DNA of 64,000 bases from Ceratodon purpureus (lineage: Eukaryota > Streptophyta > Bryopsida > Pseudoditrichales > Ditrichaceae): positions 85,019,579 to 85,083,578 of the forward strand of contig CM026426.1 of assembly GCA_014871385.1 (NCBI GenBank), read 5' to 3'. Position numbers and translations under genes: made by a program. The notes under the pieces are model-generated. The model was not told the DNA's origin. It ran no database searches and saw only the letters and a program-made list of their open reading frames with translations. Positions 27,163 to 38,459 of the stretch are shown here, one piece after another (position 1 is the first letter of the stretch; every line of letters begins with the position of its first letter).

Positions 27163-27600
27163 ATGGTTTTGCAGCAGGATGCACCGGAGCAGTCCGAGGA
27201 AGAAGTGACACAGAGTAAGGGGATGAGAACGCCTCATTCCGATGGCCGCACAGAGGATATTGACCGCGGTGAAGAAGACGACACCATGGAGGATGAGGAG
27301 CAACTTGGTGGAGAGAATCACCCTGGAGGTGAAGATGGCAACGACAATGAAGACAAGGAAGAGGATGACGCCGAGAACGAGCCAGGGCCGGAGCAGTCTA
27401 AAGGTGTGGCTCCTTTCTTCAGTTGTTTCTGCATCTTTTGTTAAGTTTGGGAGCTCTCGTAATTCTTCTACAGACAGCTCTGCTTATGATTGCCGCAATC
27501 AATTAACTTGGTATGTTTGCCTTTTAGGTTTAGGATGTCGTCTAGATTGGATTCTTTTTATTCTACGACCTTTATACTCTGCCCAAATTGCACATCGATA

Positions 27601-29480
27601 GTACTGCCGTTAACGGCAGTACAAGCTCGGTCTAGATTGTTGTCACAGAATGTCGAATCATAGGGTAATGTTCTAAATTGAAGTTGAAGGGTACTCGTTT
27701 ACCTTTGTTCATTGGTCAGTTTGTGGTCTTCGATTGAGGTCCTCATTTGTGATATTGTTTTTTTGTTATGTCTTTCGAATGGGACTGTTGCACCACCCCC
27801 TCCGCCTGCAATATCTTTCTTAATGCTTTCCCAATGTACTGCCGTTAACGGCAGAACAATTTCAACCCTTTAATTTCTTGAGAGTAATCAGTGATTAGCA
27901 CCTCTGCTTAAATTCTAATTAAATGAAGCCAGCTGTTTCACATTCAAGTATACTCTTGTCTCAGAGTTGCAATACTTAAAGCGTTGCATTGAAGGATTTG
28001 GATTACTTAAAACCTTGTAGTAGTGAAACCGTTAAAGGAATTGCCATTCTTAGTTTATGTGAGCTTACACATTCTTTGTTTATGTATTGCCATTAAAATC
28101 TTCTTGAATTCATCTAAAATTGTTTGCTATCACATCTGAGGATCTTGTGAAAGTAGTAGAGATGAGTTTTGGAAAGTCGTTGATTTATATGCTGGACACG
28201 TGAAAATGAACTGTGTGTTTGGTCAGGCAAATGAGTATGACAATGGTGGTTGATAAACATGTAGGAGTCGTCACATTCTACATTCTCTCCGACATTCTGA
28301 ATTAAACTGCCGTTAGCGTCAGTTGTTTTGTTAGTCATTTTGCGAGTCTCCCCTTATCATTTCTATTCATGTGCTTCTTTTCTAATCACAATTATCTGAA
28401 TCACAACTCTTTATCTGAATCACAATTCAGTAACTGATTGGTACCGCCGTTAACGGCAGTACATTTCATTGGTCTACTGTTATTGACTTAATGATTCATG
28501 CTCATATTTTTTTTTCTCTGAAAATCTCTGAATGGACAAGTGTGTTACAAACTATTTAGCCACAGAATTCAATTGCCGGATAAAATCCTTAGCCTAGGGA
28601 GTGTTTGTACGTTTTTTTATTATCTCTAGTTAGACGTTAAAACAATGTTATTGTATTGCCGTTAACAGCAGTACAATTTGCTATAATAATTGACCATTTA
28701 CGTGGACCATGGCCTGCGTATTTTTGATATTGTAATGTGCTGTATCTGTAGTGCCGTTAACGGCAGTATGTTTCTATGCTATTTGTTTGTCACCTTGATT
28801 GACCCCAAATGTACTCCCGTTAACGGCAGTTGTTTTGGGAGGCTTTTCTGGACCCTCAGTGTATCCTTAAAGCTACCATATTCTTTGGTACATTTGACTT
28901 TGAATTCACATAAAATATGTCCCCAGCGTACTGCCGTTAACGGCAGTATCCAAGGAGCCGCCAATCTAAGTTTCAATTTAGCATTTTTATCTAATTTTTG
29001 TTGGTTAAGTTCGAAGAATTTATCATTGTTAGGGTATTGTTGTGATAATGGACCATTGTCGGGGATAATTGACCATTGTCGGGGACCCTTGCAATATGTC
29101 GCTTCTGTACTGCCGTTAACGGCAGTATATTTTCATGCTTTTGGTTTGACACCTTGTCCAACTTCAAATGTACTGCCGTTAACAACATTACAAAAACAGT
29201 GCTTAATTTGCCTATCATGCTTTGCATTAATATCGTTGCCAATGGATTCTAATAGATCTCATCAGCACCTTCGAGATCTTAAGCAGTTATGTTTTTGTAG
29301 TCTGTTTTTGTACTGCCGTTAACGGCACTTGGTTTTCATGCTATTTGTATGTCTCCACTATCAACTCTCAGGGCGGTAATCAGAATTCGACCATGTATTT
29401 TTATATTTTGACATGCTAATTGATGGGCAGCATTTTGTTGTCTATAACTTGTCATTTAGTACTGCCGTTAACGGCAGCAG
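27601..29480. repeat. Palindrome array in intron 1 (12 copies)
   Basis: A perfect 22-bp palindrome (G, then TACTGCCGTTAACGGCAGTA, then C) at 27601 recurs, often with one to three changes, at 27836, 28305, 28441, 28653, 28748, 28811, 28928, 29107, 29170, 29320 and 29459. Pairs 28748/28811 and 29107/29170 are each exactly 63 bases apart, with a similar spacer (ATGCTATTTG, then CACCTTG, then AAAT). Confidence 0.9.
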
Positions 29481-31097
29481 TTTTAAATCTAATTGCATGT
29501 CTCATATTATATCTCTATTGGTACTGCTTTGAACACATGCGTGAATTTGCTTGAACTTATATTACTTAGAGCTGCGCATCTGACCTTATGATTCTTTGTC
29601 TAAATTTATGTGCAGATGCTATTTCCTTAATAGAGAGCAAAGTTAAAGCAAAGCTCTACGATCTTGTTGAGAGGGAGATTCCGAATACTGCGTCGCGTTT
29701 GGCTGACTTCAAGTGGGAGCCCAAAACTAAGGGCAGATTGTTTATACCGCTTTGTTAGATACAGTCTCTTCTAGTTGTGAGGCCATAATTGAAGATCGAT
29801 GTTTTGCAACTAGCATCATTCTTCGTGAAGACTGGATACTTGAAAGGCAACGGGTTTTTCTATGTTTCTCTTCAGGATAATCTAGGTCATATTGTTCAAG
29901 TCACTCCGGCTATCACAAACACTTGGAGCCCGGAATGGCATGAGGTTAATGAAGATTTCGAGAAGACGCTGTTGGAGGATGAGGATCTGAAGGTCTTTTC
30001 TAATATAATGTGTATGGTATGGGATGGTAATCATCAGCTGCAAGCATGGTATCCTATCATAAATGAGTATCACTCCCGGGACATAAACTGGCATTACAGA
30101 GTTGAAAGTATTATAGTGGACCCGAAAGGCGACGTTCCAGCAGTCATTGCGGCTTTACACGAAGTTAATTGGTAAGCATTTTGTTTCTTTGAATTGACCT
30201 TCTTTTCGTTTTTATAATGGTTCTCAAAATAACATATTGATCTTGAAACGTGCAGGAGGAATCAGAAGTCTCATGTGACCACGAATATGGTTCACAAGCT
30301 GTTCAGGATACAGAGCGTTGCACCGGAGCCCTTCAGCTACTTTGAAGGCCTTGTCCCACGTGCAGCAATTGAGAGTGCCAAGAAGAAGCAAGCTCGTGCA
30401 AAGCAGACTTGGTACACTCTAACCGTAGAGTCCCTCAAAGCATTTCTATACCAGGTAATTCAAAACTTTCATTATTTTTCTTGCTGTTTTCTTGTTTGAT
30501 TCTAGAGATGTTCTAATATCATTACTTGGTGAGTGCTCAGCAAGAAATTGGAGAAGCGGCTTCAAGTGCATAGCAGCGATTCTACAAAATGTATTCCGGA
30601 TAGCATATGTGGACCAACAAGTCTGTAGAGGAGTGGGTTCGATTAGCAGTTGAGAAAGTCGTGGCCATACAACAAGGGGAACTAAAGAAACTGCTACTTG
30701 TGGGGGATCCTAAGCATACACCGGCATTTCTTGAGCAAGTAAAACTGCATTACGAGAAGTTCCCAACACCAGAAATGCAACAGGAGAAACTCAATATGTT
30801 CGCTACTTTTGCAATCCCAACGAAGATGAAAATCAAGTGGTTGGAACGCTGGATCTCTTCCGAGTCAATCCGAAAGTCTCACCGGTTCCCCAAGCCTAGC
30901 TTTGCAGACACAGTATTTCCGCCATGGCTTCACAAAGCCACCTGGTTGGCACAGGTAACACATTCTGCATCCTAAATTTCAGATTCTTGTTATCTCCTTT
31001 TTATAATTTTATATTTACTGAATGAATGGCAAAAGAATTATATGTTATATTAGATGTAACTTTTTATTTGAATTACATGCTTTGATATTCTTTTCCG

Positions 31098-31557
31098 GTA
31101 GTGCCGTTAACGGTAGTACAAATTTTTGCTCTATGCGTCTCACCTTGATTGGCTTTAAAATGTACTGCCGTTAACGGCAGTACCAAATCATTACTTAATT
31201 TTAACATTCCATATGCACTGTCTGCGTGGCATCAAGATTATGTGTGAGTACAACAAGATCTTTTTGTAACTCGTTAATTTTTCTTTTAAGAACTTGTCAT
31301 AGGCTACTTTAATATTGCCGTTAACGGCAGTACATTTTCAAGCCTTTTTGGTTGTGCCGCGCTAGACTCCAAATGTACTGCCGTTAACGGCAGTACAAGA
31401 GCCTTCATTGTTTTTCTGATTGAATGGCACTGACTGCCAGCTGTGTTTGGATAGTACCGAGAGCAGTCCGTTGATAAAGAGACTTAGACTGTTGATAAAG
31501 AGACTTAGAATTGCAGTTACAGATTCATGGCCCTAGTTTATGCTTAAACGGCAGTAC
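31098..31557. repeat. Palindrome array in the last intron
   Basis: The same palindrome as in intron 1 lies at 31098, 31162, 31312 and 31375, with a half copy (TAAACGGCAGTAC) at 31545. The pairs are 64 and 63 bases apart and share the same type of spacer. None of the exons and neither of the two short introns carries a copy. Confidence 0.9.
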
Positions 31558-31849
31558 TTAAGTTTTGCATTAGGATTCATTTCACCATTTCAAATTAGAA
31601 TTTGGAATGTCGATGTTTGTTTCATGGGCTTTGGTTCTCCTAACAATTCTGTGGACTTTTCAGTTGGCAGTCGAAGCTGAGGAGCACTTTGAGACAGTTG
31701 TCACCGACCTAAGGGTGACCATAAATTACAGTCCTGATGATCAGAATCCCATTGAAAAAATCTTTGATTACGTCGAGGCCATGCGTTGCTCTGTTAAAGG
31801 GATTTTTTGCCTTTTACCTAGGAGCAGTAATTTAGGAGCAGAACAGTAA

Positions 31850-32740
31850 ACTACCAGGAGCAGTAAAATAGTTAGTTACTGCGGATTTCTTAGTTACTGC
31901 GTTTTGGATGAAGTTTTTGACAGTTGGATGACAAATCGACTTGGATGAAAAACGGACAGCGGATGACGACGGCTAGGGTTTGGGGGGTAGTGAGGAGTGG
32001 GAGCAAGGCGGCTCTCACTCTCTCTTGTGTCTTGTGTGTGTTTTCAGAGGTATGGTAGTATGGTAGAGGAGGTTAGGAGGTAGGAGAGAGGATGTTACTA
32101 CTGTAGAGCAGGATCTAGGGGCAGATCTGATTGTACATGAAGAGAGTAATGATGAGAAAGCAGCCTTGGATCATTGGAATTTGTATACATTGAATGCTAG
32201 GGCTCAAGGTAGAATTGCATTGTGGGTTTTTGCATTGTGGGTTCTAGAATTGATGGAGTAGTAGATCAGGGCAGTATGGTTAGAATCTGGTGCTGTTCAG
32301 GGGCAGAATGGTGTTGAGCAGAATTTGTTAGGTGGGTACTAAAATGTTGAGGGTTTCTCCTTAGATCTGGACAGTACATTAGCTTTCAAAGGGTGAGCTA
32401 AATCACCCTATAACATTGGCGACCATGCATTAAAAACGGATCAGGTGGCTCTTGTTGCGAATCTGTACAGTCTAGGACAGTTCTGGAACACGTAGACCGG
32501 TACAGTGGCCAAGGCAGAGAGTTACAGTCACCGGATTACAGTCCCAGGATTACAGCAGCAGAAGTACCACAGATGCTGCAGAAGCAGGACAGTTCAAGGA
32601 TGAGGGGATCAGGTTCCAGAATCCAGTGAGGAGGAGCCAATGTCCAAGCAGTCAACGTTACAGGAGGACCACAGATCCTCCAGTTGGAGCGCATTTCGAA
32701 ACTAAAGGTGCCAAGTTCCAGAATCTCGTGGGAGAGGAGC
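31850..32740. other. Dispersed-repeat stretch with AGCAGTAA and TTACAGTC words
   Basis: No supported gene. AGGAGCAGTAA occurs three times at 31818-31870. At 32630-32660 GAGGAGCCAATG and GTCAACG occur in the same order and strand as at 63324-63350, so both places carry the same repeat family next to a GC-rich cluster. Confidence 0.5.
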
Positions 32741-33480
32741 AGGGTTGTTCAAATAGACGTCCGACCCGGCTCCGGACGTCAAGACCCGACCCGGACGTCC
32801 CCCGTCCCGGACGTGGCATACGCGACGCTCGTAAATAACGTCACGGTAATAATTATGCGACCTCGGAGGGGTAAAAACATTCCCCAACCGTCCGATCCGC
32901 CGATCCCGCCACCACGCCCCATCTCGGCCGTCCGTTCGCGGGGACGGCCGCGGGGTCGTTAGGGACGGCCGCACGCCGATCCGACGGCCAAGCTGCGGCC
33001 GTCCTGGCACATCACGAGCCGTCGGATGTGGGCGGCCCTCCTGGGCCGTCGGATCCCACGGCCGTCGGATCGACCCCAGACAGCCGCAGGATCGACCCCG
33101 GCGGGGGCCATCAGGGACCGCCCGATCGCCGCAGCCGACCGCGGGCCGTCCGATCTCGCGGCCGTCGACGTGGCCGTCCCCGCGGTCGCCTACGCGGACG
33201 GCCGCGGGAGCAGACGGCCCGCGGCCGCCATGGTCGGCCTGGGTGGGCCGTCCGATCCCGCGGCCGTCCGCGTGGGCGACCGCGGGGAGACACGGCCGTC
33301 CGCGTGGCCGACCGCGTGGAGACGCGGCCGACCGCGGAGACGGCCGCGTCGGGCGACGGCCACGCGGCGCCATCGCCCGACGCGGCCGTCCGATCGGACG
33401 GCCGGCGCCTTCGGGCAGAGTCGCGCCCGATCGGACGGCCGCAGGGGCCGTAGATCGGACGGCCGTGGGGACGGCCGCGA
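32741..33480. repeat. GC-rich GGCCGTC cluster upstream of the kinase-like gene
   Basis: About 740 bases of very GC-rich sequence built from GGCCGTC and its complement GACGGCC, often as CGGCCGTCCGATC. GGACGTC words lie at its left edge. Long Arg/Gly/Pro-rich frames on both strands are by-products of the composition. It ends directly before a TATA box, so it probably serves as the upstream promoter of the gene at 34162. Confidence 0.75.
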
Positions 33481-33484
33481 GGTC

Positions 33485-33509
33485 GGCTTCTCCTATATAA
33501 GGGGAAGCC
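33485..33509 (+). promoter_or_regulatory. TATA box inside an inverted repeat
   Basis: TATATAA (33494-33500) is flanked by GGCTTCTCC and GGGGAAGCC, which are inverted repeats with one mismatch. A pyrimidine-rich stretch follows. It is the likely core promoter of the kinase-like gene. Confidence 0.6.
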
Positions 33510-33625
33510 GCCTCTTCATTTTTTACCTTTTTTCTCCCTTTTCGAGTGAGGCTGATTGCTACTGGTGGGGGATTCACTCCTTCTCGGTTGGTCGTTCTCA
33601 CGGGGAGGAAAGGGGTCCTTCATTT

Positions 33626-33646
33626 GGGGGGGGGGGGGGGGGGGGG
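33626..33646 (+). repeat. G21 homopolymer
   Basis: Twenty-one consecutive G lie between TATA box and coding start, followed by ACTTTTCGAATTTT. The same arrangement, G22 then AGTTTTTGAATTTT, precedes the gene at 55895, which suggests common descent of the two promoters. Confidence 0.85.
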
Positions 33647-33683
33647 ACTTTTCGAATTTTTAAACGGTTTTTTTCAAAACAAT

Positions 33684-34058
33684 GGATATTTAAGTAATTC
33701 TGGACAAAACGTCTAATTCTGGACTTTTTATCATTCCGTCGGAGGGCCGCCGACCAAAATAGCAGGGTTGAAAAAAACTTTTTTTTTTTGCAATTTTTGC
33801 TCAAAATGTGCTATAAAAACCATTTTTTGGCTCAAAATTCATTGTTTTGACTCTGTTTCAGCCATAAATTCTACATTTGGACATCATTATGTCTAATTTT
33901 TTGTGAATTTTGTGAAATATGCATTATTTTATAGTATTTATTCTCCTTTTTTTGAAAATTTTCAATAATTTAAAGTTATTTTCTACAAACATTTTGTCGG
34001 CGGATGAGCTGACTATTAATTCTGGACTTTTAAAAGTCCAGAATTACCTAAATATGCC
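33684..34058. mobile_element. MITE related to the 13.5-kb element
   Basis: A 375-bp non-coding unit begins GGATATTTAAGTAATTCTGG and ends with the complement of GGCATATTTAGGTAATTCTG; these match the ends at 39876 and 53338. Inside are two copies of the large element's word: GTCGGAGGGCCGCCGAC (33738) and GTCGGCGGATGAGCTGAC (33996). A perfect 30-bp palindrome at 34017-34046 (AATTCTGGAC arms) forms the right end. It sits in the leader of the kinase-like gene. I could not define a target-site duplication. Confidence 0.7.
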
Positions 34059-34161
34059 TTAAACCCTTTGGATTTGTATTGCTCTTATTAATCTTTGTGG
34101 GAATTGAGGGTTTCTTTGGAGTTGCGGTTACGATTTCTTGAAGCCTTGAAGGCTTTCCACG

Positions 34162-35637
34162 ATGCCGAAGAACAAGAAGCAGAAGAATGTGGGGGAATGG
34201 GCGAACAAATACGATGACATGCCGAGCTTACGTTGCAGGGATTATATTGTGGCATTCATCGTGGAATTTTACCAGGAGAATACCCTTGTTTCATTGAATA
34301 GTCGTTACGTTCGGTATGAGGAAGATGGGCCCAGGAAATTCAAGTCAGAGATGGAGACAAAGATTAGGGATCGTTTGATGGATCCGTGCTGGCATTCGGA
34401 TACACAGAAGCCCGGTTACGATCATTTCGTGTCACAACGTGCACACGATGCGTTATGGAATGCTAAAGAGGTTATTACTAAGTATGCAAAGGCGCAAAGG
34501 GGGGGAGTCAAGGCCTTCAAGGATACTATTGCAAAGGCAGATTGCTTCACGGGACTAATGGCGTCCCTAAGCTCAAGAAAGCATCGACGGGCGTCTATTA
34601 CTTGGTGGAATTCTCCGATTGGGATGGAGACGGCGGCTGACTTACGTAAACGGCATTTGACTATCTTGGCAGACTTTGCAATTTTCTATTACTTGGACAA
34701 GGAAGTCCAGAGAGGTTGTTATGCTACCATACGTAGGGTTCGTATCGAGGGAAACCCGGAAATCCCACCATTCTGGGAGTTTGCTGAGAAACAGCCGCTC
34801 AATTGGTCTATGAGGCCGGATTTGGCACGTGTGGACCACAACAACGAATCTCTTGCGATAAGGATTCCCCATCGTGGTGTCATCCGCTTCATGGCCATTC
34901 ATGAGAAGGAACATGTCGAATTCATGTACTGGTGGAACGGTGTGACCCTTAGAGCCATGCTACAGAGGAACAATGAGGCCCCGGATGACCTCCACATCCA
35001 CTACATCTTCAATAGGAATCCAGAGGACAGTGTGATTCTAGGAAAGAGTCTCCGACTTTTCCGAAGTAAGCGTACAGAGCTTGCTTAGGCATTGTGTAAC
35101 ATCACAGATGCTGTGCACAAATACGGTTATCTCCACAATGACTTGTCACCGGACAACATCCTACTTCACTTTCCGGAAGATGAGTCCAAGATCTACATCG
35201 GGGTTTGTGATTGGGGCTTGATAACGAAGATAGAGGAGAATAGAAGGTCGCCTTGGGTTTTTGAGAGTGTCCATCAGATGGCGGAGACTATAAGGAGGCG
35301 ATACTGGGTGGATCCTCGCGTGGTATACGTACACAAAGAAAGCCAAGATATTAGAATCGTTCCCGATTTGACGGCTGCATCGGAGGATTTCGCAACCGCG
35401 AAGATTGCGGCAAAGATCAACGGCGGCAACATGGGCACGGCACACCACGAAGCGGAGCCAGTAGAAATACGCCATTTTGAGAGGATCGGAGACATCGATA
35501 CAGTTTTCGAAAGTTATCTTGATAGAGTTTGCCAAAACAATAGAGGAACGGTGGGTGGACTCGGACATCTTATTAACCGTTTCAGAGATACACACAACTG
35601 GCCTACTCCCTTCAAGCACTACCGCGTGGGTTACTGA
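34162..35637 (+). CDS. Protein-kinase-like protein with an in-frame TAG
   Basis: An ATG-initiated frame of 308 codons meets TAG at 35086-35088 and continues in the same frame for 181 codons to TGA. The N-terminal half (PKNKKQKN start, SITWWNSPIGMETAADLRKR) is unrecognised. The second part has kinase marks: ALCNITDAVHKYGYLHNDLS with catalytic-loop HNDLSPDN (Asp near residue 328) and CDWG in place of DFG (near 351). The N-lobe glycine loop and the Lys/Glu pair are not obvious, so an atypical or inactive kinase fold is possible. The TAG lies just before the helix that precedes the catalytic loop; relatives would tell whether Gln belongs there. The gene converges with the coiled-coil gene at 38138-36576. 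Confidence 0.6.
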
Positions 35638-36575
35638 TATGGAGAGACATATCTACCTATCCGTATTCCTATAATTTCATAATGTTTTTTTTGTTACCGG
35701 ACGGCGGGCATAGCTCTCAGTAGTGAATAGTTATATTTAGACTCTATATTATTATGAGATGTTGGAATCTCAATTTTTGTACATGGGTCAATATTTTGTT
35801 TATAAAGTTTACTTGCATTTGGTTCAAATATGGTCTCTGTACTAAGATTGGTCTATTTCCGTCCCTCGTACCCTCTGGAAAAAGGATTTGCTCCACACAT
35901 CCAGCTAAAACTCGTCTCAATTGTAATCATGAAAATGATGTGATATGTGAATTGTAACCAATATGCTTTGTACGCTTTAGTCTTAGAAATATTGGCAAAC
36001 GTATACTAGACTTCTTTTTGTGAAGACGAAAGCGTAAGGGCCGCATAACATGATTGCTCACAATCCCCGGTACAAACAAATAGCTTAAATATAAATATGC
36101 ATCCCTCAAAAAATATCATTCACGATATTCTTATTAATTTAGCAAAAAAAATATTTGAAAATTATTTTGCATACTTGTCTTGAGATTCATAATATTCTAG
36201 TGCTCGTAAGTCGTAACCAATGTCAATAGTAAGTTGTCATTTTAAAAAAAGGGATATTGATATTAATGTGCACTTAGAATACCGCTAGAAGAATATTAAA
36301 AAGGTAAATTCCTTTCAAATGTGAAGACAACTACAATATAGAAGACAACACAACTACACTCTATTCCACTAATTCTATCTATTCTTTTTGCAAAATGTGG
36401 CACGTGCCAATATTCTTGAGTCCGTACATTTTAAACCTCCATCTACAAAACTGCAAACTACGTACATACTATGCTTGCATCTTTTACTTTCCGTTGTAAA
36501 TTTGTAACATGCAATGTCCACGTTAAAGACTCAGTACGCTCCGATGCTGTAGAAAGTACTACCATGCACCCCATT
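35638..36575. other. AT-rich spacer between two convergent genes
   Basis: This 3'-to-3' spacer has no supported gene. It is AT-rich and should hold the polyadenylation regions of both neighbours. Confidence 0.5.
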
Positions 36576-38138
36576 CTAATAGTCTCCCCTCCACCCTAAT
36601 CCATTGTTGTCATATGGATGATAATAGTTCCCATCATTGGGGAGTTTGCTTGGACCTCCCCGATCGTACGTTTCTTGTGGCCCGTGCCTTGCAGAATTTG
36701 TGGAGGCTCTCAGAAGTCTCTCTCTCTCCTCCATCAATCTTCGATTATCCCGTCTAAGGTGAAACGCATGATTCTCCATCTGTAGTACGTAATTTTGCCT
36801 TGTCCGCTCCAACTCTAATTCTTCCTCAAAATAGCTATCTCTTACAACTCGACCGGGAGGGTATCCAAAAGGAGGAGGTGGTACTCTGTCATCGGGATGA
36901 AGTACGTTGGGGTTGTCCCCGCTATTGTGATCAGTACCGTCGGTGTGATAACCTAGAGGTGGAGGAAATATTCCAGGCGGAGTCTGCGAAGATGATCTGT
37001 AATCATCTTCTGCAAATAGGGCAGATGGGGTATCATGACCACCATATCCGCGGTATGGAGGGGGAGTTGCGTAATCATCACGTCCTAGTCTCTGCGTAAC
37101 TTCTTCGCGATCTAGGGAATAACCGTGAGGTTCCTCTCTCGCAAGTGTTCGAAGGCGCGGACTAGCACTCCTTGGAGGACTCGGTATTTCCGACCAGCCG
37201 TCGTCATAGTTACTAAAGTATCTTGATCCCGTTGCATAATCTGGCCACGGTCGTCCCCCATACGGTCCATACGCACCATCCGTAAAGTCAAAGGGTAAAT
37301 CAGCTCCTTCCGGTTCCCCGTGGCCATAGCCCCGTTCGTGGGGTCCCATGTCTTGACGATCTTGCGAACGGTGTCCCCCGTGGGCAGAGCTTTGTCCATA
37401 CTCCTCATGGTTGGTACGCGATGACTCTCTGCCACGATACGCTCTGCGATTCCTGGGATTTTCGTTTGAGGGACGCCTTCAATAGTTGTCTTCATCATCA
37501 TAGCTTAAACGACGTCTCTCCTGTTCCTCATCATTATACTCGATGGCTAGAGTTTGTATTCCAGCATCTTGTGCCGGTGGACTCCAACGGTTTGAAATAT
37601 ATAGTGGGGGACAATCGCTATGTCCACCCCAGTCTGTTACAAGATCCATGCTGTCTCTGTTCATTCTATCTGTCCTCAGGCCCGAGACTGTGGTCCAGTC
37701 AACCCTCTTGTGTAAGACTATCTCCGCCCACACCATTGCCATATTCGAATACAACATGATATGAGGTCGGGAGTTCTGGATTCGTGCTGCTCGAAACACC
37801 TCGTTATATCGAATTTTGAAATGATTACTTTGACAATTGTCGATCCTTATCTCTCCCCGTGTTGCCTGTTTCTCCGCAGCCTCGGTACGTAGATGTACTG
37901 GGATCAACTTCATGAGGTGCTTCATCTTGACATATTCCTTGCAAGTTACCATCCGCCATGGTGATGGTTCCCCCTCCCATCCAAACTGTGCTACACAATC
38001 AGGGTCTTTCGTAGCGTATGGATCCAAGGGGTGTTTCCTTTCAGGAGTAGAGGGTCCTCCCCGGACGTTACGAGGCATGGCGAAAGTCCGGTAAGCGAGT
38101 AGCTGTGAATACCGTGTATCGAACCAACCTTGTAACAA
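36576..38138 (-). pseudogene. Coiled-coil protein, paralogue of the gene at 55895, one in-frame stop
   Basis: The frame runs from at least 38138 (no ATG at that point; it is open further upstream as LNQLLYGGEELLALLQ to about 38178) to 36576. TGA at 37479-37481 interrupts it, and it continues RRPSNENPRNRRAYRG. The first half shares spaced residues with the protein at 55895: KEYVKMKHLMKLIP, SNHFKIRYNEVFRA and NMAMVWAEIVLHKRVDW against KKYVKMYHIDKLWP, DDHFLHRAYEVWTT and SMVYAELILKQKISW. The middle is Pro/Gly/Tyr-rich and the end is a coiled coil (EEELELERTRQNYVLQ, NRRLMEERERLL). Function unknown. Its promoter is the GC-rich cluster at 38460. Confidence 0.55.
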
Positions 38139-38414
38139 TGCGAGTAACTCTTCCCCACCGTATAAAAGTTGATTTAATCTCGTATATATCTAGTGCATAA
38201 GGACTAAAACAAAACCTAGAACTCCTGCCAAAAAAATCGTACGTATGAAGCACTATATTGTTGGTTTCATAATAACCAACAAACGGTGCTGACAACCCTA
38301 AACACAAACCCACGATAACCCGTCAGGAAGTAGAAAAAGCTTGGAGGAACGCAACTGAGCTGAAGTAAATCCAGCACATGTAGCACGAGCACCCAAGTGA
38401 AGAAAAAGGAAGCA

Positions 38415-38437
38415 GGGCCAGCCTTTTATGCTGGCCC
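38415..38437 (-). promoter_or_regulatory. TATA-like box inside a perfect inverted repeat
   Basis: On the minus strand ATAAAAG is flanked by perfect 8-base arms GGGCCAGC and GCTGGCCC. It lies between the GC-rich cluster and the coiled-coil gene and is its likely core promoter. Confidence 0.55.
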
Positions 38438-38459
38438 GAACCCCTAGTCAGCCAGTTAG

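Larger units (their letters stand above)
27163..31849 (+). pseudogene. Unknown transposon-like gene with palindrome-filled introns
   Basis: Exons supported by GT-AG sites and preserved phase: 27163-27403 (very acidic: EDDTMEDEEQ, EDKEEDDAEN), 29616 to about 30170, 30256-30454, 30541-30954 and 31664-31849. Conserved-looking blocks are NGFFYVSLQDNLGHIVQVTP, MVWDGNHQLQAWYPIINEYH and WHYRVESIIVDPKG; the last two recall proteins abundant in charophyte and moss genomes, but I cannot name a domain. The frame changes at about 29745 and back at about 29790. TAG stops lie at 30571-30573 and 30601-30603, with the frame continuing HMWTNKSVEEWV. The last exon ends where AGGAGCAGTAA-type repeats begin, so the 3' end is probably lost to an insertion. 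Confidence 0.55.

Noticed and set aside
28690..29322. A 210-codon plus-strand frame within intron 1
   Set aside because: It reads through the palindromes (repeated AVNG/PLTA residues), has no domain, and lies between well-supported splice sites.
27601..31557. CRISPR-like array of palindromic repeats
   Set aside because: Spacing is irregular apart from the 63-base pairs, the spacers of pairs resemble each other, and the copies lie in introns of a eukaryotic gene.
32702..33697. Long Arg/Gly/Pro-rich frames on both strands (also at 38450-39100, 55096-55710 and 62600-63514)
   Set aside because: They follow the GC-rich GGCCGTC repeats, are open in several frames at once and lack any domain; they are promoter-cluster composition, not genes.
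36800..37501. Frames on the plus strand and an alternative minus frame across the coiled-coil gene
   Set aside because: They are shadows of the longer minus-strand frame with paralogue support.
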